A stretch of 14,436 bases of DNA from Desulfuromonadaceae bacterium (GTDB taxonomy: Bacteria; Desulfobacterota; Desulfuromonadia; Desulfuromonadales; SZUA-540): assembly GCA_003250235.1 (NCBI GenBank), contig QKGY01000278.1:1-14436 (forward strand), written 5' to 3'. The position numbers and the translations under genes are program-made. This document shows, piece by piece, positions 1 to 6,798 of this stretch (positions are counted from its first letter, which is position 1; each line of letters opens with the position of its first letter). Under the pieces are notes generated by a model, which saw only the letters and a program-made list of their open reading frames with translations, did no database searches and was not told the origin of the DNA.

Positions 1-258
1 CGACACCAGAACCGGCACCAGGCCATAGCGCTGCCGTGAGAGTTCGACATCCCCTTCCTGCAACTGTTGCGAGAGATATTCTCGGGTTCGAATGGCCTCA
101 AAAGCGATAATGCGGGCCTTCTCCACCGCCTCTTCCATAATGAAGGCGCGCTGCTGCCGGAAATTCAGGAAGGTCGCCAGGGAAAAAAAACTGACCAGGA
201 TCAGAAAGATGACAATGCTGACCTTGGTAAACAGGCCCAGATTTCGAAATGAAGACAT
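1..258 (-). CDS. DUF3365 (Tll0287-like) sensor/signalling protein, N-terminal fragment
   Basis: Only the first 86 codons are present; the gene continues past the left edge. The ATG at 258 follows a G-rich ribosome site. The visible protein starts MSSFRNLGLFTKV, has one hydrophobic segment at about residues 12-32 (signal anchor), then a helical stretch with EEAVEKARIIAFEAIRTRE. This membrane anchor followed by the beginning of an extracytoplasmic helical sensing domain is typical of DUF3365/Tll0287-like proteins, which are usually N-terminal to histidine kinase, GGDEF or chemotaxis-receptor output modules. The output domain lies outside the window, so the class of signalling protein cannot be decided. 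It lies 79 bases downstream of rpe on the same strand and has a plausible promoter of its own. Confidence 0.7.
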   Translation of the reverse strand, partial: MSSFRNLGLFTKVSIVIFLILVSFFSLATFLNFRQQRAFIMEEAVEKARIIAFEAIRTREYLSQQLQEGDVELSRQRYGLVPVLVS

Positions 259-285
259 GGCGCCCCCTGTAAATAATTCGACTTC

Positions 286-313
286 ATTCTAACGGCTCAC
301 ACCGTCCTTGCAA
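286..313 (-). promoter_or_regulatory. Candidate sigma-70 promoter for the DUF3365 sensor gene
   Basis: On the minus strand, TTGCAA (308-313) is followed 16 bases later by TAGAAT (286-291), about 28 bases upstream of the start codon. The -35 box sits inside a perfect 10-base palindrome, CCTTGCAAGG (306-315), which could be an operator or chance. No terminator separates this from rpe, so readthrough from rpe is also possible. Confidence 0.4.
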
Positions 314-337
314 GGCAGCCCCGTTCGCCCTGTATCA

Positions 338-1003
338 TCAAACCTCTACAGAAGAAGCATTCTCTCTCAGTCGGGAAATGGTCGCCCGGTAATCATCCGC
401 GCCGAAAACGGCGCTTCCGGCCACAAAAACGTCGGCACCCGCGGCGGCGATCCGGCGGATATTGTCCGCCTTGACGCCGCCATCGACCTCGAGTTCCACC
501 GCCAGACCGCGACGGTCAATCTCCCGGCGCAAGGCCTCGATTTTTCTCAGTGCGGACGGAATAAAACTCTGTCCGCCGAAACCGGGGTTGACGCTCATCA
601 CCAGGACCAGATCGATGTTCTCCAGGATGACATCCAGCGTCGAGACCGGCGTGCCGGGATTGATGGAGACCCCGGCCTTTTTCCCGAGGCTGCGGATCAA
701 CTGCACGGTGCGGTGCAGGTGAGGGACGGCCTCCTGATGAACGGTGAGGATATCGGCACCGGCCTTAGCAAACTCCGGAATGTACAGATCGGGATTTTCG
801 ATCATGAGGTGGACATCCAGGGGGAGGGACGTGACCCGTCGAACCGCCTCGACAACGAGCGGTCCGATCGTGATATTGGGGACGAAGTGGCCATCCATGA
901 CGTCGACATGGATATAGTCGGCGCCCCCCCTTTCGACGGCAGCAATCTCCTCGCCAAGTCGTGCAAAATCGGCGGACAGTATCGATGGGGCAATTTTGAT
1001 CAT
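338..1003 (-). CDS. rpe: Ribulose-phosphate 3-epimerase
   Basis: Interconverts D-ribulose 5-phosphate and D-xylulose 5-phosphate in the pentose phosphate pathway; cytoplasmic. The 221-residue length is normal for the family. It is a TIM barrel beginning IKIAPSILSADFARL. The expected metal and catalytic residues are visible: HVDVMDGHFVPN gives His32 and Asp34, VHLM gives His65, and LEVDGG gives Asp174. The phosphate-binding loops MSVNPGFGGQ (136-145) and VAGSAVF (194-200) are intact. The ATG at 1003 has a GGGAG ribosome site 7 bases upstream. It starts 51 bases after rsmB ends on the same strand, with no terminator between, so the two are probably cotranscribed. Transaldolase, another pentose phosphate gene, is 8 kb away in this window but in a different unit. 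Confidence 0.97.
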   Translation of the reverse strand: MIKIAPSILSADFARLGEEIAAVERGGADYIHVDVMDGHFVPNITIGPLVVEAVRRVTSLPLDVHLMIENPDLYIPEFAKAGADILTVHQEAVPHLHRTVQLIRSLGKKAGVSINPGTPVSTLDVILENIDLVLVMSVNPGFGGQSFIPSALRKIEALRREIDRRGLAVELEVDGGVKADNIRRIAAAGADVFVAGSAVFGADDYRATISRLRENASSVEV

Positions 1004-1054
1004 GGCGAGTCTCCCTTCGCGTTCAAAGCGTAGCCCTTTTACGGGGCCGCATGT

Positions 1055-2413
1055 CTAGGCCGGTTTACGGAAAAAGCGCACGGCGAAAAAAGCATCCATC
1101 CCTCCGCACCGATGGGGGAAGGTGCGCAAAGCGCCTTTCTCGTCAAAAAGAGGCGTCCAGGAGGCGGGAACATGCTCCCGCAAGTCTTCCGTGGCAAACT
1201 CAGGATGGGTGGACAGAAACCTGTTCACCACGCCGCCGGTTTCCTCTGCCGTCTGGGTACAGAGGGAATAGAGCAGTCTGCCCCCCGGCTTCAGCCGTGA
1301 CGCAGCATGGGTGAGAATCTTCAGCTGCAGCTCGGCCAGAGATTTTATATCCGGCGCATTTTTTCGCCAGCGGATTTCCGGATTGCGGCGCAGAACCCCC
1401 AGGCCGCTGCAGGGTGCATCGACTAAAACCCGGTCAAAGACCTTTGCCCCCAGAAAGTCGGGCGGGAGGGCCATGTCCCAACAACGGGTTTCGATGCTGG
1501 AGAACCCCAGACGCTGCGCCCCCTGGGCCACCAGAGCCACTCTCTGCGGATGGAGATCCAGGGCCAGGATGCGGTCCCGGTCTTCCGTCAACGCCGCCAG
1601 ATGGGTTGTCTTGCCGCCGGGAGCCGAACAGGCATCCAGGATATGCTGGCCTTCGTGGACATCGAGAAGATGGGCGATCAACATGCTGGCTTCATCCTGA
1701 ACCTGAAACCACCCCTCTTCGTTACCGGGAAGGGGGTTCGGCCCTCGGCGCCTGACAATAACCCCCTCGGGAGCAAAACGGCAGGGTTCGGCCTCATGCC
1801 CGTTCTCCAGCAGGCGTTGCAGGAACTCGTCCCGGCCCATGCATCGCGTGTTGACCCTCAGGGTAAAGGGGGCCTGCGTCAGCATACTCTCCCCCAGCGC
1901 AAAGGCTTCGTCATGACCCAGATCGCGTATCCAGAGTTTCCCAAGCCACGGGGGTATAGAGAGGACATGCTGAAGATACGCCAGGGCGTTCCCCTGGGGC
2001 TCAGGCCAGGGAATCATTTCTCTCTGCCTCACCAGGGTGCGGAGGATGCCGTTGATGAATCCTGTGGCCCGCTCCAGTCGCTCTCTGCGGGCCAGCTCAA
2101 CGCTCTGATGCACAGCAGCGGCTTCGGGAACTTTCTCCAGCGACAGAATCTGGTAGGCCCCCAGGCGCAGCAGCCAAAGTACCTTGGGTTCGACTTTTTC
2201 CAGGGATTTCTTACAGAATTGCGACAGGGCAAAATCGAGACGGCCCCGGGTACGCAGCACGCCGTAGACCAGCTCCGTCGCCAGAGCCCGGTCGCGGGGA
2301 TCCATCCTCGGTCCCTTTTCGAGAAGGGCATTGAGTGTCAGGTCGGCAAAAGCCCCCTCATCTACCCGCAGGAGAATATCGAGAGCCGTTTTTCGGGCAT
2401 CGGTTGGGAGCAC
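1055..2413 (-). CDS. rsmB: 16S rRNA (cytosine-967-C5)-methyltransferase RsmB
   Basis: Methylates C967 of 16S rRNA using S-adenosylmethionine; cytoplasmic. The protein is 452 residues, usual for RsmB/Sun. Residues about 5-130 form the NusB-like RNA-binding domain. The Rossmann methyltransferase domain follows, with the SAM loop DACSAPGGKT (260-269), motif IV VDAPCSGLG (331-339, Cys335) and motif VI LLYSLC (380-385, Cys385). These are the two cysteines expected of m5C RNA methyltransferases. Motif VI usually reads TC followed by EEN; here it is LC followed by EET, a mild deviation. The start is GTG; no in-frame ATG lies upstream before the htpX terminator, and only a weak GGA serves as ribosome site. 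The terminator's T-run ends about 14 bases before this GTG. rpe follows in the same unit. Confidence 0.95.
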   Translation of the reverse strand: MLPTDARKTALDILLRVDEGAFADLTLNALLEKGPRMDPRDRALATELVYGVLRTRGRLDFALSQFCKKSLEKVEPKVLWLLRLGAYQILSLEKVPEAAAVHQSVELARRERLERATGFINGILRTLVRQREMIPWPEPQGNALAYLQHVLSIPPWLGKLWIRDLGHDEAFALGESMLTQAPFTLRVNTRCMGRDEFLQRLLENGHEAEPCRFAPEGVIVRRRGPNPLPGNEEGWFQVQDEASMLIAHLLDVHEGQHILDACSAPGGKTTHLAALTEDRDRILALDLHPQRVALVAQGAQRLGFSSIETRCWDMALPPDFLGAKVFDRVLVDAPCSGLGVLRRNPEIRWRKNAPDIKSLAELQLKILTHAASRLKPGGRLLYSLCTQTAEETGGVVNRFLSTHPEFATEDLREHVPASWTPLFDEKGALRTFPHRCGGMDAFFAVRFFRKPA

Positions 2414-2427
2414 GGCGGTTTCCGCAT

Positions 2428-2461
2428 AAAAAAAGCAGGGGCGTGACTTCCACGCCCCTGC
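2428..2461 (-). terminator. Rho-independent terminator of htpX
   Basis: An 11-bp perfect GC-rich stem (arms 2435-2445 and 2451-2461, 5-base loop) is followed on the minus strand by seven T residues (2428-2434). It begins 14 bases after the htpX stop codon and ends 14 bases before the rsmB GTG, so rsmB expression would need readthrough or a promoter inside htpX. Confidence 0.9.
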
Positions 2462-2475
2462 GGATCAAGGCAGCT

Positions 2476-3315
2476 TCAAATGACCGTCATGTTCTCGAGA
2501 CGGCGGATACGTTCCTCAACGGGAGGATGGGTCGAGAAGAGACTCTTGAGCCCGTCGCCCTTGAGGGGATTGACGATAAACATGTGGGCCGTCGCTTCGT
2601 TGACCCGCGGCATGGGATGCTGGGAGTTAGCCATCTCGAGCTTCCTCAGGGCGCTGGCAAGATAATGCGGGTTGCCGCACATTTTGGCCCCCCCCTTGTC
2701 CGCCTCGTATTCCCGTGAGCGGGATATGGCCATCTGCACCAGCATGGCGGCAATCGGCGCCAGAATCATCATCAGAATCAGGGCCACCGGGTTGTTATCC
2801 TCATCGTCGCGGCCGCCGAATCCTCCGAACAGGGCAGCCCACTGAGCCATGTGGGCCATGTACGAAATGGCTCCGGCGATGGTGGCGGCGATCGAACCGA
2901 TCAGGATATCCCGATGCCGGACATGACTCAGCTCGTGTCCCATGACCCCCAGGAGTTCTTCGCGGCTGAGGATCTGCAGAATCCCCTCCGTGGCGGCAAC
3001 GGCCGCATGCTCCGGGTTTCTGCCGGTGGCGAAGGCGTTCGGCGTGGGCTGCGGCAGAATATAGACCTTGGGCATCGGAAGGCCGTTACGCTGGGTCAGT
3101 TCCTGAACCACGTCGTAGAGAACGCCGCTGGTTACCTCCCGACCGCGGTACATCGAAATAACGATCTTGTCGGAGAACCAGTAGGACCCAAGATTCATGA
3201 CTCCGGCCATCACCAGGGCGAAGAGAGCTCCCCCGCGTCCTCCCAGGGCACCGCCGGCCCAGACCAGGACCAGGGTGAGAAGGGTCATCAGCAGGACTGT
3301 TCTCAGGGTATTCAT
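2476..3315 (-). CDS. htpX: Zinc metalloprotease HtpX (M48B membrane protease)
   Basis: Membrane-embedded endopeptidase that takes part in quality control of damaged inner-membrane proteins, with the active site facing the cytoplasm. The 279-residue length matches the family. Two N-terminal hydrophobic segments (about 6-26 and 29-47) precede the catalytic domain. The zinc site is VMGHELSHVRHRD, HEXXH at 127-131, and the third ligand is Glu202 in SRSREYEADKGGA. Two further hydrophobic segments lie at about 136-160 and 177-197. The ATG at 3315 is preceded by GAGGTGA about 7 bases upstream. The gene has its own promoter, which overlaps the end of the DUF116 gene, and its own strong terminator, so it is probably monocistronic. 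htpX is heat-shock induced in enterobacteria; a sigma-32-like reading of the promoter is possible here. Confidence 0.97.
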   Translation of the reverse strand: MNTLRTVLLMTLLTLVLVWAGGALGGRGGALFALVMAGVMNLGSYWFSDKIVISMYRGREVTSGVLYDVVQELTQRNGLPMPKVYILPQPTPNAFATGRNPEHAAVAATEGILQILSREELLGVMGHELSHVRHRDILIGSIAATIAGAISYMAHMAQWAALFGGFGGRDDEDNNPVALILMMILAPIAAMLVQMAISRSREYEADKGGAKMCGNPHYLASALRKLEMANSQHPMPRVNEATAHMFIVNPLKGDGLKSLFSTHPPVEERIRRLENMTVI

Positions 3316-3383
3316 TGTCTGTCACCTCATTGGTAGTTAATCGCGCGTGAAACGCCATCTAAGCAGGGCGAATTGTGACGTTC

Positions 3384-3412
3384 AATATAATGAGGCGGGG
3401 GTCAAAAATCAA
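3384..3412 (-). promoter_or_regulatory. Promoter of htpX, sigma-70 with a possible sigma-32 reading
   Basis: On the minus strand, TTGATT (3407-3412) and TATATT (3384-3389) are separated by exactly 17 bases. The same stretch also reads CTTGATT, 11 bases, then CCTCATTA, which resembles the heat-shock sigma-32 elements CTTGAA and CCCCATNTA. The -35 box overlaps the stop codon of the DUF116 gene. The start codon is about 70 bases downstream. Confidence 0.6.
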
Positions 3413-4197
3413 GGTCTGCCGGAGATGACATGCTCATCCAACGCTCTTTCCACCTCGGCAAGCAGAATGCGCGTATTGATGCAGGGCCCTTCGGGACGCC
3501 GATTGAGAATGCCGATAACCGGCAGGGGATAAGCATCGCGAATTCCCGAGGTCAGATCCCGCTCGCACGCCACCGCCAGGATGAAACGGGGGCGTTTTTC
3601 GACGATGATCTTGCGGGCCAGCGTTCCCCCGGTGGCCACGGCGATATCGATGCCCCGGCTTTGTGCCAGTGCCGACAGTCCGCTGATGTCACACCGGCCG
3701 CAGCGCACGCACTTGTTGACATCCCCGGTAATCTTGATTGCGCAGTCGAACAGCTGGATACAGTGAGGCAGAAGGATGAGAGCTTTCTCCGGAGGGACCC
3801 GCAGACTTTTCGAACGAACCAGCTGGTTGTTGAGGGCAATAAAGGACTGCTGCAGGGAGTCCCGATCAATCCCCACAACCCGCCCCACGGCAATGATCGC
3901 CGGGAACAAATACTTGATGACGATGCCTCTCAGCCGCTGGGAGAAGAAGAGGTCTTTGCCGCTCAGCAGCGTTAGAACCAGCAGAGACAGGCCCAGCACA
4001 ATGAGAAGGCACACAATCCCCAGAACTATGCCGAGAAGAACGGGGAGCAGGGGGTGAATGCTGCGAAGCCCCACGCTGGGTACCCACCACAGCAAAAAGG
4101 CCAGCACCAGGATCACAGCGCTTCCGCCGGCAAGAAGACCTATAAAAAGACGCTTTCGCGGGACGTAAGCCCCGCGCGGTTCTTCGCTAAGAGGCAC
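3409..4197 (-). CDS. DUF116 domain-containing membrane protein
   Basis: Function unknown. Two long hydrophobic segments (about 17-40 and 48-78) anchor a cytoplasmic DUF116 domain rich in cysteine: LPHCIQLFDC (Cys146, Cys152), CVRCGRC (163-169), ACERDL (Cys211) and Cys239. The CX2CX2C cluster with outlying cysteines suggests a metal or iron-sulfur site; this is inference. DUF116 is commonly found directly behind def and fmt in Geobacter-type genomes. Two GTG starts are possible. The one at 4197 (262 residues) lies just after the fmt stop, with GGAG 7 bases upstream; the one at 4218 (269 residues) overlaps fmt by 20 bases and has a weaker ribosome site. I chose 4197. Third gene of the def-fmt unit. 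Confidence 0.85.
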   Translation of the reverse strand: MPLSEEPRGAYVPRKRLFIGLLAGGSAVILVLAFLLWWVPSVGLRSIHPLLPVLLGIVLGIVCLLIVLGLSLLVLTLLSGKDLFFSQRLRGIVIKYLFPAIIAVGRVVGIDRDSLQQSFIALNNQLVRSKSLRVPPEKALILLPHCIQLFDCAIKITGDVNKCVRCGRCDISGLSALAQSRGIDIAVATGGTLARKIIVEKRPRFILAVACERDLTSGIRDAYPLPVIGILNRRPEGPCINTRILLAEVERALDEHVISGRP

Positions 4198-4198
4198 G

Positions 4199-5146
4199 TC
4201 AAGACTCCAGCCGGACACCGGGGCTCAAGGGTTTTCCGCGCAGGAAATCCGCAACCTGTAACCACTTCTTGCCGGGGAGCTGAAGACAGCGGATCAGCAG
4301 GGATCCTTCCCCGCAGGCCACTTCGATGCCCTGGGCAGAGGCGGAAAGAATCGTACCGGGCTCTGCCGATCCGTCCTGCCGGGGAAGGGTGTCCGCGATC
4401 TTCAGCAACTCTCCATCGAGATAGGAATAGGCGCCGGGCCAGGGGTCAAGCCCCCTGACAAGATTGTGAATCTCCTCGGCTCTGCGGTTCCAGTCGATCC
4501 GGCCGTCCTCCTTTTTCATCATCGGGGCATAAGTGCTCAGGTTGTCTTCCTGCGCCTGGGGCTCAAGCTTTCCGGCACAAAGAAGCCTCAGCGTTTGCTC
4601 CATGGCCTCCCGCCCCAGAACGGACAGCCGGTCATGCAGCTGTCCTGCGGTCTCCTCCGAAGAGATGGCTGTGGCACGCTTGACCAGCATGTCGCCGGTA
4701 TCGAGCCCGACATCCATCAGCATGGTCGTCACCCCCGTCTCGCTCTCGCCGTCCATGACGGCTTTGTTGATGGGTGCCGCTCCGCGATAGCGGGGGAGCA
4801 GGGAGGCGTGGACATTGATGCATCCGTAACGGGGAATCTCCAGCACGCTCTTGGGCAAAATCTGCCCGTATGCCACCACAACGATCAGATCCGGGGACAG
4901 CGTCTTCAGCGTGGCGACGGCTTCGGGGTCGCGCAACTTGACCGGCTGATACACGGGGATCCCGTGACGCTCGGCCAGGACCTTGACCGGAGGCGCGGTC
5001 AATTTGTTGCCTCGCCCTTTGGCTCTGTCAGGCTGGGTATAAACGGCGCACAGGTTGACGCCGGCAGCGATCAATCCCTCCAGGGTGGGCAGGGCAAAAT
5101 CCGGGGTTCCCATGAAAACGGTGCGGATGCTTTGCGGATCAATCAC
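4199..5146 (-). CDS. fmt: Methionyl-tRNA formyltransferase
   Basis: Transfers a formyl group from 10-formyltetrahydrofolate to Met-tRNA(fMet), producing the initiator fMet-tRNA; cytoplasmic. The 315-residue length is normal. The N-terminal Rossmann-type domain starts RTVFMGTPDFALP (8-20). The catalytic set is visible as NVHASLLPRYRGAAPI, with Asn111 and His113, plus GLDTGD containing Asp149 (147-152). The C-terminal beta-barrel (about 210-315) supplies tRNA binding and includes LVRGLDPWPGAYS. The start is GTG at 5146, sharing four bases with the def stop codon, and AAGGAG lies 5 bases upstream within def, so the two are translationally coupled. def removes the formyl group that this enzyme adds. 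Confidence 0.97.
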   Translation of the reverse strand: MIDPQSIRTVFMGTPDFALPTLEGLIAAGVNLCAVYTQPDRAKGRGNKLTAPPVKVLAERHGIPVYQPVKLRDPEAVATLKTLSPDLIVVVAYGQILPKSVLEIPRYGCINVHASLLPRYRGAAPINKAVMDGESETGVTTMLMDVGLDTGDMLVKRATAISSEETAGQLHDRLSVLGREAMEQTLRLLCAGKLEPQAQEDNLSTYAPMMKKEDGRIDWNRRAEEIHNLVRGLDPWPGAYSYLDGELLKIADTLPRQDGSAEPGTILSASAQGIEVACGEGSLLIRCLQLPGKKWLQVADFLRGKPLSPGVRLES

Positions 5147-5661
5147 AGTTGCTCCTTCATCTGGTCAAGAACCTTCTGGTATTTTTTGCGGAATAACCCC
5201 TTTTTGAGCGGGGAGAGATGATCCACGAACAGGATGCCGTCCAGATGATCGAGCTCATGCTGAAAGGCAACCGCCAACAGGCCGTCAACCGTCATTTCAA
5301 CCCGTCTGCCATCGATATCGAGGAAGCGGGCCGTGACCTGGGCGCTACGGTGAATGCGGGTATAATAACCCGGGACCGACAGGCAGCCCTCTTCTTCATA
5401 GGACTCCCCTTCACGGGTTACGATTTCAGGGTTAAAGGCGGTTATCAGTTGGGGCTCCTCGTTGCTGCCGGCACAATCGATGACGACCAGCCTTTTGGAA
5501 ATACCGACCTGAGGGGCCGCCAGGCCGACTCCGGGAGCCGCGTACATGGTTTCCGCCATGTCCCGGGCCAGAGTCCGCAACTCGTCGGTAATTTCCCCGA
5601 CCGGTTCGGCTTTCTGCTTAAGCACCGGGTCCGGGTAATGTCGTATGGGCAATATGGCCAT
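5143..5661 (-). CDS. def: Peptide deformylase
   Basis: Removes the N-formyl group from nascent polypeptides; a cytoplasmic, ribosome-associated Fe2+-type metalloenzyme. At 172 residues it is a normal bacterial type. All three signature motifs are intact: GVGLAAPQ (44-51), EGCLS (91-95, metal ligand Cys93) and HELDH (135-139, two His ligands and the catalytic Glu). The ATG at 5661 follows an AAGGAAGG ribosome site. It is the first gene of the def-fmt-DUF116 unit, behind a good sigma-70 promoter and insulated from sucD by a terminator. Confidence 0.98.
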   Translation of the reverse strand: MAILPIRHYPDPVLKQKAEPVGEITDELRTLARDMAETMYAAPGVGLAAPQVGISKRLVVIDCAGSNEEPQLITAFNPEIVTREGESYEEEGCLSVPGYYTRIHRSAQVTARFLDIDGRRVEMTVDGLLAVAFQHELDHLDGILFVDHLSPLKKGLFRKKYQKVLDQMKEQL

Positions 5662-5737
5662 GGTACCTTCCTTTTCTCATCCGCGACAGCCGCAGGCTGC
5701 CGATCGCGACCCTCAACGAGTCTTTTCACAAACTAAA

Positions 5738-5767
5738 ATGATAAAGGGGGATGCCCGGTAAAGTCAA
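5738..5767 (-). promoter_or_regulatory. Sigma-70 promoter of def-fmt-DUF116
   Basis: On the minus strand, TTGACT (5762-5767) and TATCAT (5738-5743) each match five of six consensus bases, with an 18-base spacer. It lies between the sucD terminator and def, about 75 bases upstream of the def start codon. Confidence 0.65.
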
Positions 5768-5802
5768 CTTTAACTCACCAACGCCAAACGCGTTGAACCC
5801 GG

Positions 5803-5838
5803 AAAAAACAAGGGCCGGTTGCTAACCGGCCCTTGTTT
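5803..5838 (-). terminator. Rho-independent terminator of sucCD
   Basis: A 15-bp perfect stem (arms 5806-5820 and 5824-5838) with a 3-base loop gives six consecutive T residues on the minus strand, counting those in the stem base. It starts 16 bases after the sucD stop codon. Confidence 0.92.
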
Positions 5839-5854
5839 GCACGAGATCGTTTGA

Positions 5855-6739
5855 TTATTTCTTCTTTTTTGCTTTCATGGCGGCCATCATGGCCTCACCC
5901 ATCTTGGTCGGACTCTGCGCAACGAGAACACCGGCATTTTTCAGGGCTTCGATCTTGTCCACCGCCTTGCCTTTGCCGCCGGTGATAATGGCGCCGGCAT
6001 GTCCCATGCGCTTTCCGGGAGGGGCCGTGACTCCGGCAATAAAGGCGGCCACAGGTTTCTTCATGTTTTTCTTGATCCACTCCGCGGCATCCTCCTCGGC
6101 GCCACCGCCGATTTCCCCGATCATGAAGACCCCGTCAGTATCCGGATCGTCATTGAAACGCTTGAGAACATCGATGAATTTCATGCCGATAATGGGATCG
6201 CCGCCGATCCCGACACACGTTGACTGACCGAGTCCGGCATCGCTCAACTGCTTGACCGCTTCATAGGTCAGAGTGCCGCTTCGCGACACCACACCAATTT
6301 TGCCCGGCTTGTGGATATATCCAGGCATGATGCCCACCTTGCATTCACCCGGCGTGATAACCCCGGGACAGTTGGGGCCGACCAGCAGGGTCTTGCTGTC
6401 ATCGACGACCCTTTTGGCCATGACCATATCTTTGATGGGCACCCCTTCGGTAATACAAATGGCCAGTTCAATGCCACTGGCGCAGGCTTCGAGAATGGCA
6501 TCCGCCGCACCCGGCGGCGGGACAAAGATCATCGAGACATTGGCGCCGGTGATACGGACCGCTTCCTCCATGGTATCGAACACGGGGATGCCCTCGACGT
6601 GGATGCCCCCTTTGCCGGGGGTCACGCCGGCAACGATCCTGGCTCCGTAATCCCGGCATTGTTTAGTGTGAAACAGACCCGCCTTGCCCGTAATACCCTG
6701 GACAACAATCTTGGACTCTTTATTGATCAGTATGGACAT
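5855..6739 (-). CDS. sucD: Succinate-CoA ligase subunit alpha
   Basis: Alpha subunit of succinyl-CoA synthetase, the TCA-cycle enzyme that couples succinyl-CoA cleavage to NTP formation through a phosphohistidine; cytoplasmic. At 294 residues it is the usual size. The CoA-binding domain begins near GITGKAG (15-21). The ligase domain has GPNCPGVITPGE (121-132) and VVSRSGTLTYE (150-160). The active-site His247 is in GKRMGHAGAI (242-251), which is intact. The C-terminus ends in a run of lysines (KAKKKK). The ATG at 6739 follows GGAGAG. It lies 59 bases after sucC with no terminator between, so the two subunits are cotranscribed. Nucleotide specificity (ADP or GDP) cannot be told from this subunit. 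Confidence 0.98.
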   Translation of the reverse strand: MSILINKESKIVVQGITGKAGLFHTKQCRDYGARIVAGVTPGKGGIHVEGIPVFDTMEEAVRITGANVSMIFVPPPGAADAILEACASGIELAICITEGVPIKDMVMAKRVVDDSKTLLVGPNCPGVITPGECKVGIMPGYIHKPGKIGVVSRSGTLTYEAVKQLSDAGLGQSTCVGIGGDPIIGMKFIDVLKRFNDDPDTDGVFMIGEIGGGAEEDAAEWIKKNMKKPVAAFIAGVTAPPGKRMGHAGAIITGGKGKAVDKIEALKNAGVLVAQSPTKMGEAMMAAMKAKKKK

Positions 6740-6798
6740 AGTGCTCTCTCCGGATAGGTTGGTGTTTTCTGGTCAAAACAGCCTTTTCCCGCACACAT

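Noticed and set aside
308..1033. Plus-strand open frame of 241 codons
   Set aside because: Entirely antisense to rpe, which is intact and has all catalytic residues; the translated frame shows no family features.
1550..2446. Plus-strand open frame of 298 codons
   Set aside because: Antisense to rsmB; arises from GC-rich codon usage, with no domain signal.
4195..4218. Upstream GTG (4218) as the DUF116 start
   Set aside because: It overlaps fmt by 20 bases and has only a weak ribosome site; the GTG at 4197 has GGAG at 7 bases. Not excluded.
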